A DNA stretch of 64,000 nt from Tardiphaga robiniae (GTDB lineage Bacteria; Pseudomonadota; Alphaproteobacteria; Rhizobiales; Xanthobacteraceae), in assembly GCF_013359755.1 (NCBI RefSeq), contig NZ_JABMCJ010000083.1:1-64000 (forward strand). Direction: 5' to 3'. The translations under genes were made by a program, and so were the position numbers. Below, one piece after another: positions 34,034 through 42,277 of the stretch (positions are counted from its first letter, which is position 1; each line of letters opens with the position of its first letter). A model generated the notes under the pieces. That model was not told where the DNA came from. It searched no databases and saw nothing but the letters and a program-made list of their open reading frames with translations.

Positions 34034-35056
34034 TCACGTCGGCAGCATCGCGGCTTCGCCTTCGATACCCTGCTCAGCCCGGCGCCTCGCATAGCGCCGT
34101 GCAAGGATCGCACAGACGAACAATTGAGCCTGATGAAACAGCATGATCGGCAGCACGATCAGGCCGAGGGCGTGACCCGGAAACAGGATCGCAGCCATCG
34201 GAATGCCACTGGCCATGCTCTTCTTTGATCCGCAGAAGACAATGGCGATCTCGTCCTCAGTCGAGAAGCCCATCCAGCGGCTAGCAAGCATGGTCGAGAC
34301 GATGACGACTGCCAGCACCGCCAGATCGATGGCGAGAACCGCTGCGAGAGTGCCGACCGAGAGCTGGCTCCAGATTCCCTCGACCATGCCGGCGCTGAAG
34401 GCGGCATAGACGATGAGCAGCACGGAGCCGCGATCGACCGTCGAGGTGAGACGCGAATGGGAGAGCAACCACGCACCGACCCAGGGGCGGATCAACTGCC
34501 CGACCACGAAGGGCGCGACGATCTGCGCGGCAATCTCTTCGAAGGCAACGATGGAGAATCCGCTGCCTGCCGAGGACAGCAACAGCGCAACCAGGATCGG
34601 CGTGAGCACGACGCCAAGCAGATTGGACACCGATGCGCTGCACAGCGCCGCCGGGACATTCCCGCGCGCGATCGCGGTGAAGGCGATAGATGATTGTACG
34701 GTGGACGGCAGCAGACACATGAAGAGAAGACCGGTGGCGAGGTCGGCTGGCAAATACGGACGCAGCGCGAGACTCGCCGCGACGCCGACGAGTGGAAACA
34801 GAAGATAGGTACTGGAGAACACCATCGACTGCAGCCGCCAATGCAGCAGGCCCTCCTTCACGGCGGTCGGCGACAGGCGCGCGCCATAGAGCAGGAAGAG
34901 GAGCGCGACCGCAGCGGTGACGGTGTGATCGACATAGACAGCGGCATCGCCGCGCGCGGGCAGGACAGCAGCCAGCGCGACTGTTGCTGTCAGCCACAAC
35001 AGGAATTGATCGATCGGTAATTTGATATGGCGGCGTGCTGGAATGATCATAGCCAT
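34034..35056 (-). CDS. Bile acid:sodium symporter (BASS) family transporter, YfeH-like
   Basis: This 340-residue inner-membrane protein has about ten helices and matches the bacterial SBF-like/YfeH branch of the BASS family. Segments include FLLYGARLSPTAVKEGLLHW, LLPSTVQSSIAFTAIARGNVPAA and VFCGSKKSMASGIPMAAILF; the last is a crossover-like region between the two halves. Transport of an organic anion with Na+ or H+ is expected. It is divergent from a LysR gene that probably regulates it. A weak hairpin (33978-34012) lies between it and frmA. Confidence 0.88.
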   Translation of the reverse strand: MAMIIPARRHIKLPIDQFLLWLTATVALAAVLPARGDAAVYVDHTVTAAVALLFLLYGARLSPTAVKEGLLHWRLQSMVFSSTYLLFPLVGVAASLALRPYLPADLATGLLFMCLLPSTVQSSIAFTAIARGNVPAALCSASVSNLLGVVLTPILVALLLSSAGSGFSIVAFEEIAAQIVAPFVVGQLIRPWVGAWLLSHSRLTSTVDRGSVLLIVYAAFSAGMVEGIWSQLSVGTLAAVLAIDLAVLAVVIVSTMLASRWMGFSTEDEIAIVFCGSKKSMASGIPMAAILFPGHALGLIVLPIMLFHQAQLFVCAILARRYARRRAEQGIEGEAAMLPT

Positions 35057-35126
35057 GAGCCTCTGTTTGATGGCCCAGATCTAATTTCTTCCGCCTTGAT
35101 GCAAAATCCCCATAACAACGATATCA

Positions 35127-35147
35127 GTCATCATGTATTGTGATGAC
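35127..35147. promoter_or_regulatory. Palindromic operator overlapping the LysR start
   Basis: GTCATCA-N7-TGATGAC is a perfect 21-bp interrupted palindrome containing a T-N11-A core, the classic LysR binding form. It lies between the divergent BASS and LysR genes and covers the possible lysR start codons, which fits autorepression plus control of the transporter. Confidence 0.6.
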
Positions 35148-35148
35148 C

Positions 35149-36012
35149 ATGGATTACGTGCCCGTCGATCTGCTGCAAACCTTCGTGGCGGTTACCGATG
35201 CCGGAAGCTTCACCGGTGCGGCCCGTTTGCTGGGCCTGCAGCAATCGACCGTCAGCCAGCACATTCGCCGTCTTGAAGAGCAGACCGGCCGCCGCCTGTT
35301 CGACCGCAGCACCCACCGGGTGGGCCTCACTCCGGATGGCGATGTTCTGCTCGATCATGCGCGCTCGATCCTGGAACGCTATGCCCATCTGCAGCAGTAC
35401 CTGTCGGCTGCGCCGCTGCGCGGCCGGTTGCGGTTCGGCGCATCGGAAGATTTCGTGTTGTCGGCGTTGCCGAACGTGCTAGCCGCTTTCGCGCGCCGGC
35501 ATCCGGAGCTTGATATCGAACTGCATTCGGGACTGAGCGAGGATCTGCGCACGTCATTCGATGCGGGTCGACTGGATCTCGCACTGGTGAAGCGGCGAGA
35601 CGGCGACAGCCGGGGCAGGATTGCCTGGAAAGAGCCGATCGAATGGATGGCACATCCCGAATTCCGGCTCGATCCCGACAGTCCCTTGCCGCTCATCCTC
35701 TACCCGCCGCCCAGCATCACGCGCGTCGGCGTGCTGGAAACTCTCGAAGCGGCGGGGCGACGATGGCGCATCGCATTCACGAGCGCCAACGTCTCCGGCC
35801 TGAGCGCTGCGGCGCGTGCCGGCATCGGCCTGTTGCCGCATTCAGTCCGGTTAATGCCGCCCGGTTTGACGATCCTGCCGTCTCGCGAAGGCCTTCCGAA
35901 ACTGCCCGACATTCAGTTCGCGGTGATCTTACCGGACCACCCGCCACCTGCCGTCGAAGCGCTCGCTGCGACCATCATGAACTGGGCCGGTCCGCGCGAT
36001 CGGCAGAGCTAA
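35149..36012 (+). CDS. LysR family transcriptional regulator
   Basis: This protein of about 287 residues has an N-terminal winged helix-turn-helix (about 3-62: VDLLQTFVAVTDAGSFTGAA, then LGLQQSTVSQHIRRLEEQTGRRLFDR) and a substrate-binding domain (about 90-285). It is read away from the BASS transporter gene, so it likely controls that gene in response to the transported anion. The start could be GTG 35140, ATG 35143 or ATG 35149. The last gives the usual LysR N-terminus, and none has a clear ribosome binding site because the operator occupies the region. Confidence 0.88.
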   Translation: MDYVPVDLLQTFVAVTDAGSFTGAARLLGLQQSTVSQHIRRLEEQTGRRLFDRSTHRVGLTPDGDVLLDHARSILERYAHLQQYLSAAPLRGRLRFGASEDFVLSALPNVLAAFARRHPELDIELHSGLSEDLRTSFDAGRLDLALVKRRDGDSRGRIAWKEPIEWMAHPEFRLDPDSPLPLILYPPPSITRVGVLETLEAAGRRWRIAFTSANVSGLSAAARAGIGLLPHSVRLMPPGLTILPSREGLPKLPDIQFAVILPDHPPPAVEALAATIMNWAGPRDRQS

Positions 36013-36031
36013 CGGGACGGCCAAGACGTGG

Positions 36032-36054
36032 ATGGCCGGGACAAGCCCGGCCAT
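36032..36054. repeat. REP-like palindrome
   Basis: ATGGCCGGG-ACAAG-CCCGGCCAT is a perfect 9-bp inverted repeat with flanks of the type common between genes in Rhodopseudomonas and Bradyrhizobium. It lies between the convergent lysR gene and the acyl-CoA synthetase and may end both transcripts. Confidence 0.7.
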
Positions 36055-36110
36055 GACGGCGCTCTTGTTACTCCCCCTTGAACACCACCGCGTCCACCAC
36101 GACACAGCCA

Positions 36111-38054
36111 TCAGTAATCTACATCCATCGGCGGCTCACCGCGGACGCCTTCGAACAGCGGCGCGATGCGCAGCTTCGCCAGCGCACGCTTGGCATCGTC
36201 CCTGGTGAATGGCGGCAGCAACAGTGTGGTGTCCTTGAACACTTCGACATATTTGCCGCCGTCGCCCACCATCACCACCGGGCCGAAGACGGGATCGCGA
36301 TGCGCGCCGATCACGATCTCGCGGCGACCGCCGGTCATGGCGGCGACGATGACGCCGTCGAAGCGCGAGCCGTGCTTGCGGATGATCTTTTCCATCTCGG
36401 CATAGACCTCACCAACCGCCTCGCGCGAGGCGACGCCGAGCTTGACCAGTCCAAGTTCCGACTTGTGGGCGATGTCGGCCGAGCAGCCCTTCACCACCAC
36501 TTTGCCGCCGATGGCATCGAATGCCGCCTCGGCCTCGGCGCGAGAATGCACGAGCCGATACGGCACCACCGGGATGCCGCGCGATGCCAGCAGAGCGAGG
36601 CTGTCGGCTTCATTCAGCATCACGGTCTTGTCGGCCGAGATCAGCGACGATGATGGACCACACTTGCGCGCCTTCACGCGCGCCATCAGCTCATGATGCG
36701 ACACATATTGATTCAGCGCGGTGACCGCCTCGACCTCCGTCGGGAACACCGAGACACCCTGGGCCTGGAACTCCTTGGCGACGCTCGGCTGCGTCGCGGC
36801 GACTACCAGCGGCTTGCCGGTCTGCTGTGCGAAGGCGGCACTGTCGCGCGCGAAGGCCGGAACGTCGTAGCCCGGGCCCGCCACGGGCACGCCTATGACA
36901 AAAGCATCGGCCGCAGGATCTTCGGCGATGACAGGCAGGATGTCGCCGAACAGACGGCTGTTCGACAACAATGCCGCGGTGAGATCGATCGGGTTGGTCG
37001 TGGTGGCGAAGCTCGGCAGAATGCCCTTCAGCTTCGTGTCGGTCTCGGGTGCCAGCTTGGCCATCGGCATGCCGACAGTCGAGGCCGCATCCGCGGTCAT
37101 CACGCAGACCGCGCCGGAATTGCTGATCGCGACCAGGCGACGGCCCTGCGGCTTCCAGCCCTTGAGATAAAGCTCGGTGGCCTCGACGAGACCGCGCATA
37201 TCCGGCGCACGCCAGATGCCGTGATGTTCGAGGAAGGCATCGACGACGCGATCTTCATTGGCAAGCGCGCCGGTATGCGACTGCGCCGCCGCCTTGCCGG
37301 CATCGGTGCGGCCGGATTTCAGCGCGATGATCGGCAGGGTGCGATGGAGCGCGACTTCGGAGAGTTCCTCCAGATACTTCTTCTCCGGAATGCTCTCGAG
37401 GTAGAGCAGCATCAGCTTCACTTCCGGATCCTCGGCGACCGCGATGGCGAGTTCGCCGACGGTGATGTCGCTATCATTGCCGGTGGCATGGCTATGGCGG
37501 ACGCCGATGCCGCGCGGATTGAGGAAGCCCACCGGCACCGTGGACAGCGCGCCGCTCTGGCTGAGCATGGCGACATGGCCTTCAACGCGCTCGAATTCCA
37601 TGAACATGGTGGAGAACGATGCGATGGCGCCGGTGCCGAAATTGGCGAGGCCCTGTGTATTCGGGCCAACGATGCGCATGCCGTGCTTATGCGCGATCTC
37701 GACCATGCGGCGCTCTTTCGCCTTGCCGGCGATCGCGTCGACTTCGCCAAAGCCCGAGGCCATCACCAGTGCGATCTTGACGCCGGCCTTGGCGCAATCC
37801 TCGACGGCGCCAATTGCATTGTCGCCGCCGACGGCGACGATCACCATTTCCGGCGCTTCCGGCAGATCGGCGAGGCTCTTGTAGCACTTCTCGCCCTGGA
37901 TTTCTGTGCGCGACGGATTGATCGGGTAGATCTTGCCCTTGAAGCCGAACTTCTGGAGATAGTGGACCGGACGGCCGCCGACCTTGTTGGGATTCTCCGA
38001 GGCGCCGATGATGGCCACGGATTTCGGATCGAGGGCGAAGCGCAGACGGCTCAT
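36111..38054 (-). CDS. NDP-forming acyl-CoA synthetase (acetate--CoA ligase family)
   Basis: This 647-residue enzyme makes or breaks an acyl-CoA bond with ATP/ADP through an acyl-phosphate and a phosphohistidine. The CoA-binding Rossmann domain (about 5-130, KSVAIIGASENPNKVGGRP) is followed by a succinyl-CoA-ligase-like domain with the catalytic His260 in AAAQSHTGALANEDR. The C-terminal half is the ATP-grasp part (about 430-647, with VVKGCSADIAHKSELGLVKLG). It is the last gene of a minus-strand cluster and overlaps the DUF35 gene by four bases, so it is translationally coupled. Its natural acid is probably a product of the cluster's degradation pathway. Confidence 0.88.
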   Translation of the reverse strand: MSRLRFALDPKSVAIIGASENPNKVGGRPVHYLQKFGFKGKIYPINPSRTEIQGEKCYKSLADLPEAPEMVIVAVGGDNAIGAVEDCAKAGVKIALVMASGFGEVDAIAGKAKERRMVEIAHKHGMRIVGPNTQGLANFGTGAIASFSTMFMEFERVEGHVAMLSQSGALSTVPVGFLNPRGIGVRHSHATGNDSDITVGELAIAVAEDPEVKLMLLYLESIPEKKYLEELSEVALHRTLPIIALKSGRTDAGKAAAQSHTGALANEDRVVDAFLEHHGIWRAPDMRGLVEATELYLKGWKPQGRRLVAISNSGAVCVMTADAASTVGMPMAKLAPETDTKLKGILPSFATTTNPIDLTAALLSNSRLFGDILPVIAEDPAADAFVIGVPVAGPGYDVPAFARDSAAFAQQTGKPLVVAATQPSVAKEFQAQGVSVFPTEVEAVTALNQYVSHHELMARVKARKCGPSSSLISADKTVMLNEADSLALLASRGIPVVPYRLVHSRAEAEAAFDAIGGKVVVKGCSADIAHKSELGLVKLGVASREAVGEVYAEMEKIIRKHGSRFDGVIVAAMTGGRREIVIGAHRDPVFGPVVMVGDGGKYVEVFKDTTLLLPPFTRDDAKRALAKLRIAPLFEGVRGEPPMDVDY

Positions 38055-38419
38055 TGAGGAGTCTTTTCGAAGAACGGTACGAGGCGGCCGGTGAATTGCC
38101 GGTAGACGGCTTTCACTCTGTCGCCGATGACGAGATCGTTGGCGCCGTGGGCCATCATACGAAAGCCTTCGGCGGTGTCGATGAGCAGAATATTATAGGG
38201 CACATGCTCGCGCGCTTCCGGCGTCCCGGCGCGCAGTACGAGCGATGTCGCATAGACGGTGCCCTCGCCGCTCGCTTGCTTGTCGTCGAGATCGGGCGAC
38301 CCGCAGGCCGCGCAAAAACTGCGACGGAAATACTGGATCGACTGGCAGGCGCAGCAGGACTGATAGCCGATAGCTTCAGTCCCGGTGGTCCAGTCGGCGG
38401 CAGGCTTGAGCTCGCTCAT
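38051..38419 (-). CDS. DUF35 Zn-ribbon/OB-fold protein
   Basis: This 122-residue protein has a rubredoxin-like zinc ribbon near the N-terminus (Cys22-x2-Cys25 and Cys36-x2-Cys39), followed by an OB fold (DUF35_C, about 55-115, with GEGTVYATSLV and IGDRVKAVYRQF). DUF35 proteins pair with thiolase-like or MaoC-like partners in acyl-CoA hydratase and retro-aldolase complexes and help bind the CoA ester. It overlaps both neighbours by four bases, between a cysteine-less thiolase and the acyl-CoA synthetase. That placement strongly suggests a complex with the thiolase-like protein. Confidence 0.88.
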   Translation of the reverse strand: MSELKPAADWTTGTEAIGYQSCCACQSIQYFRRSFCAACGSPDLDDKQASGEGTVYATSLVLRAGTPEAREHVPYNILLIDTAEGFRMMAHGANDLVIGDRVKAVYRQFTGRLVPFFEKTPQ

Positions 38420-39552
38420 GATACGCGCTCCAGGAACATGCTGACATGGGACGACAGCACACCGCCGTCACCGTGCAGCAGCGCGACGGAAGCATCCCTG
38501 ACCTGACGGTTCTCGGCCCTGCCTGTCATCTGCAGATGTGTTTCGACGAGATGCGCCATGGCGCCACCGACGCCGCAATGGCCGTAGCTCAGAAGACCGC
38601 CATGCGTGTTGAGCGGCATCGCGCCGTGCTGGCTGAAATGACCGGCGCGTACCCGTGCCGCCGCCTCGCCGCGGCCGGCGAGACCGAGATCTTCCAGCAG
38701 CATCGCCAGTGTGATGGTGAAGCTGTCATAGACCGCGGCATAGCGCACGTCGGAGATTTCGATGCCCGTCGCCTTCTTCGCGCGCGCGATGGCAATCTCG
38801 GCGCCGAGTTCGGACAGCGCCGGCGCGGCGGTGATGTGCTGGTGGGTATGCGCCTGCGCAGCGCCGCGGACGCGGATTTTGGTTGAACTGGTCGGCTCAT
38901 AGCTGACGACGAAGGCCGCGCCGCCATCGGACACCGGACAGCAGTCGAGCAGTTTGAGCGGCGTGGCAATGGTCTTCGAGGCCATCACGTCGGCGACGGT
39001 GATCGGTTCGTGAAACTGCGCACCGGGATGAGTCAGCGCACGCTTGCGCATCAGCACGGCGAATTCGGCGAGGTCTTCCTGCGTCACGCCGTATTCGTGC
39101 ATGTATCTGTTAGCAACGAGGCCGTAATAGGCCGGGATGGTCGGGCCGAGCGGAACTTCGTAGATGGGGTGCCCCACCTGCGCCAGCGCCTGAATCGAAG
39201 CGTCACGGCTCTGGCCGGTCAGCCGGTTCTCGCCCCCGACCACCAGCACATGTTTGGCAACGCCGCCCTCGACCAGCTGATGCGCCAGCATCGCCATCGC
39301 CATCCCGGTGGCGCCGCCGACCTGGATCGCATGGGCATAGGATGGCGTGATGCCGAAGTGCTCGGCGAACACGGTCGCCAGCATGATATGCGGCATGGTG
39401 GTGGAATAGCCGCACAGGAAGCCGTCGATATCGCCGCGTTTGAGGCCAGCATCGGCGAGCGCGAGCTCAGCGGCGCGGCTCATCAGGTCGATGGTCGATG
39501 AGCCCTCGTGCTTGCCGTAAGGGAGGAGACCGACGCCGGTGATGTAGCTCAT
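38416..39552 (-). CDS. Thiolase-fold protein lacking the catalytic cysteines (SCP2/Ltp2-like)
   Basis: This 378-residue protein has the thiolase fold, but the nucleophile position holds Gly80 (QVGGATGMAM) where the paralogue at 43861 has Cys84 (ENACATGSAA). The second active-site Cys motif is also changed (LLHGDGG). The conserved GH in SYGHCGVGG (His325) and NTHGG remain. Such cysteine-less thiolase homologues include the Ltp2-type retro-aldolases that work with DUF35 partners, and the next gene is DUF35. So cleavage of a beta-hydroxyacyl-CoA is more likely than thiolysis. The start at 39552 is the family start; the frame extends upstream through repeat sequence. Confidence 0.8.
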   Translation of the reverse strand: MSYITGVGLLPYGKHEGSSTIDLMSRAAELALADAGLKRGDIDGFLCGYSTTMPHIMLATVFAEHFGITPSYAHAIQVGGATGMAMAMLAHQLVEGGVAKHVLVVGGENRLTGQSRDASIQALAQVGHPIYEVPLGPTIPAYYGLVANRYMHEYGVTQEDLAEFAVLMRKRALTHPGAQFHEPITVADVMASKTIATPLKLLDCCPVSDGGAAFVVSYEPTSSTKIRVRGAAQAHTHQHITAAPALSELGAEIAIARAKKATGIEISDVRYAAVYDSFTITLAMLLEDLGLAGRGEAAARVRAGHFSQHGAMPLNTHGGLLSYGHCGVGGAMAHLVETHLQMTGRAENRQVRDASVALLHGDGGVLSSHVSMFLERVS

Positions 39553-39574
39553 GACAAACACTCCGGCAGCAGTG

Positions 39575-39700
39575 CTCCCCTCCCCCCAAGCGAAGCGAAG
39601 CTTCGCCGGGCGCGGAGGGGTCGGGGGCGGGGGTAGCCGCGGATGACGTCGCCTGTGGTTCCCCCCCTCCCTGACCCTCCCCCGCAAGGGGGGAGGGAAT
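39575..39700. repeat. Intergenic repeat with two palindromes
   Basis: GCGAAG-CTTCGC (39595-39606) and CCCTCCCCC-GCAA-GGGGGGAGGG (39675-39697) flank a G/C-homopolymer-rich stretch. This composition is typical of dispersed intergenic elements in this bacterial family. It interrupts the CoA-ester cluster between the acyl-CoA dehydrogenase and the thiolase-like gene and may stabilise or end the upstream mRNA. Confidence 0.6.
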
Positions 39701-39739
39701 CGAGAGGCCGGTGTTGCGACGCGACCACTATCGTCATCA

Positions 39740-40906
39740 TCAATACGACTTCGGCAAACCGAGCGCCTTCTCGGCGATGAAGCTCAGGATCAGTTCGCGG
39801 CTGATCGGGGCGATGCGCGGGATCAGCGACTCCCTGAGATAACGCTCGACATGATATTCCTTGGCGTAACCAAAGCCGCCATGGGTCATGACCGCCTGCT
39901 CACAGGCGTGATAGCCGGCTTCGCCCGCCAGATACTTCGCCGAATTTGCCGCAGGACCGCACGGCAGTCCCTGGTCATATTGCCAGCCGGCCGATAGCAC
40001 CATCAGCCAGGCGGCTTCCAGTTCCATCCAGTTCTTGGCGAGCGGATGCTGGATCGCCTGGTTCTGGCCGATCGGGCGGTTGAACACGTTGCGCACCTTG
40101 GCGTAGTCGGCCGCCTTCCTCAGTGCAGCCTTGCCGAGACCGACGGCTTCCGCGGCGATCAGGATGCGCTCGGGGTTCATGCCGTGCAGGATATATTCGA
40201 AGCCGTGGCCCTCTTCGCCGATGCGATCCTCGACCGGAATTTCAAAATCGGCAATGAACAGCTCGTTGGAGTCGACGGCCTTGCGGCCGAGCTTCTCAAT
40301 CTCGTGCACGGCGATCTTGGAGCGATCGAGATCCGTGTAGAACAGACTGAGGCCGTGGGTCGGGCTCTTGACGTCTTCCAGCGGCGTGGTGCGCGCCAGC
40401 AACAGGATCTTCTCGGCGACCTGTGCGGTGGAGATCCAGACCTTCTGGCCATTGACGATGTAGCGATCGCCCTTGCGCACGGCACGGGTCTTGAGCTGCG
40501 TGGTGTTGAGACCGGTATTGGGCTCGGTCACCGCGAAGCAGGACTTCTCGGTGCCGTCCACGATCGGCGGCAGCATACGCGCGCACTGTTCGGGCGTGCC
40601 AAACACCACCACCGGATTGAGGCCGAACACATTCATATGGACGGCAGACGCGCCCGACATGCCGGCACCGGATTCCGAAATCGCGCGCATCATGATCGCG
40701 GCCTCGGTGATCCCCAATCCCGAGCCACCATATTCCTCGGGGATGCAGATGCCGAGCCAGCCGGCATCGGCCATCGCCTTGTGGAAGTCGATGGGGAAAC
40801 CGCCCTCCTTGTCCTTCTTCAGCCAGTAGGCATCGTCGAAACGCGCGCAGATCTTCTCGATGGCGTCGCGGATGGATTCCTGGTTGGCGTCGAGGGCGAA
40901 ATCCAT
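39740..40906 (-). CDS. Acyl-CoA dehydrogenase family protein
   Basis: This 388-residue FAD enzyme would form the alpha,beta double bond of an acyl-CoA. It shows the N-terminal helical domain, the FAD/substrate loop CFAVTEPNTGLNTTQLKTRAV (split over about 131-151) and WISTAQVAEKILLLART, then the C-terminal GGFGYAKEYHVERYLRE. The usual catalytic Glu in the YEGT motif is absent: the corresponding segment reads RIAPISRE (364-371), with Pro at the Glu position. The base may sit elsewhere, as in some ACAD subfamilies. The stop-to-start gap from the CoA-transferase gene is three bases, so the two are cotranscribed. Confidence 0.85.
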   Translation of the reverse strand: MDFALDANQESIRDAIEKICARFDDAYWLKKDKEGGFPIDFHKAMADAGWLGICIPEEYGGSGLGITEAAIMMRAISESGAGMSGASAVHMNVFGLNPVVVFGTPEQCARMLPPIVDGTEKSCFAVTEPNTGLNTTQLKTRAVRKGDRYIVNGQKVWISTAQVAEKILLLARTTPLEDVKSPTHGLSLFYTDLDRSKIAVHEIEKLGRKAVDSNELFIADFEIPVEDRIGEEGHGFEYILHGMNPERILIAAEAVGLGKAALRKAADYAKVRNVFNRPIGQNQAIQHPLAKNWMELEAAWLMVLSAGWQYDQGLPCGPAANSAKYLAGEAGYHACEQAVMTHGGFGYAKEYHVERYLRESLIPRIAPISRELILSFIAEKALGLPKSY

Positions 40907-40909
40907 GCG

Positions 40910-42133
40910 TTACAGCTCCGACGTATCTGGGATAGCGGCCTGTCGGAGCACGCCATCCTTGTGCATTTTCTCGATCTGCTCGGCCGTATAGCCGACCTCG
41001 GCCAGCACCTCGGCATTCTGCTCGCCGAGATGCGAGGCAAGGCGCGTCGGATTGACCGGGGTCTTCGACCAGGTCGCCGACACCTTCATGCTGCGGATCG
41101 CACCTTCGGTCGGATGCTCGACCTGCTGGAAGAAGTCGGTCGCCAGCATATGCGGATCCTGCATCATGCTTTCCAGCGTGTGCATCGGGGTTGACGGCAC
41201 GTCGGCGTCATCGAGCAGCTTGGCCCATTCCGCCGTCGTCCTGGTCTTGAAGATGCGCGACAGTTCGGCATTCACCGTATCGATATGCTGGATGCGCTGC
41301 GGGAAGGTCGCAAAGCGCGGATCGTCAAACAGCTCCTCGCGGCCGACATGCTTGAGGAAGCTCTTCCACTGCTTGTCGTTATAGACCATCGCGCAGATAT
41401 AGCCGTCCGAAGTCTGGTACGGCCGGCGGTCCGGCGACAGGTGACGGCCGTAGCCGCCCTTGTCGAGCGGCGGATCGTAAGTGAGGCCGCCCATGTGGTC
41501 GCCCATCATGAAGCTCGCCATGGTCTCGAACATCGGGATGTCGACGCGCTGGCCCTCGCCGGTCTTGTCGCGATGCACGACGCTGGCGAGAATGGCGCCC
41601 AGTGCAGTGAGACCGACGATACGGTCGACCAACGCATTCGGCACATAGCGCGGCACACCGTCACTGCTGATGCGCGCATTCAACGCGGGCAGCGCGGTGG
41701 CGCCCTGGATCAGGTCGTCATAAGCGGGCTTGGCGGCATAGGGGCCGGCCTGGCTGAAGCCGAACACGCCCGCATAAATCAGCCGTGGATTGACCTTGAC
41801 CATGACGTCATAGCCGAGATTGAGCCGCGCCATTGCCGCCGGGCGGACATTGTAAACCAGCACGTCGGCGGTCTCGACCAATTTCAGGAGCGCCCCGCGC
41901 CCCTCTTCCTTCTTGAGGTCGATGCAGACGCAGCGCTTGCTGCGATTGGTATTCAGGAAAATAGGGCCCATGCCGGGATTGCGCATTGGCCCGATTGACC
42001 GAACCACATCGCCATCGGGAGACTCCACCTTGATCACATCGGCGCCGTAGTCACCCAGCGTCTGGGTGCAGTAAGGCCCCATCATCACCGAAGTCATGTC
42101 GATGATCCTGATCCCGTGAAGTGGTCCCGTCAA
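40910..42133 (-). CDS. Class III CoA-transferase, second paralogue
   Basis: This 407-residue CaiB/BaiF-type enzyme has LHGIRIIDMTSVMMGPYC near the N-terminus and the catalytic Asp170 in PNALVDRIVG. It differs clearly from the paralogue at 9854-11077. Lying three bases upstream of the acyl-CoA dehydrogenase gene, it probably activates the acid that the dehydrogenase then oxidises, using another acyl-CoA as donor. A 144-base gap with nothing notable separates it from the ligase gene upstream. Confidence 0.9.
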   Translation of the reverse strand: MTGPLHGIRIIDMTSVMMGPYCTQTLGDYGADVIKVESPDGDVVRSIGPMRNPGMGPIFLNTNRSKRCVCIDLKKEEGRGALLKLVETADVLVYNVRPAAMARLNLGYDVMVKVNPRLIYAGVFGFSQAGPYAAKPAYDDLIQGATALPALNARISSDGVPRYVPNALVDRIVGLTALGAILASVVHRDKTGEGQRVDIPMFETMASFMMGDHMGGLTYDPPLDKGGYGRHLSPDRRPYQTSDGYICAMVYNDKQWKSFLKHVGREELFDDPRFATFPQRIQHIDTVNAELSRIFKTRTTAEWAKLLDDADVPSTPMHTLESMMQDPHMLATDFFQQVEHPTEGAIRSMKVSATWSKTPVNPTRLASHLGEQNAEVLAEVGYTAEQIEKMHKDGVLRQAAIPDTSEL

Positions 42134-42277
42134 AGTCGTTTGCTCCCGAAAAGCGTGTGGTCAGGCGCCAGTGCGCCCCTGTTGCCTTCGTCTTAGCGGG
42201 AGCGGCTTTGCGGACGCAAGGGCGCCAGACGCGGAGCCGTATGCGTGGGATGCTGGTACGCGTCAAAGTGGTAACGA

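Noticed and set aside
36693-38057. 454-codon plus-strand frame
   Set aside because: It is antisense to the NDP-forming acyl-CoA synthetase, with low-complexity composition and no family resemblance.
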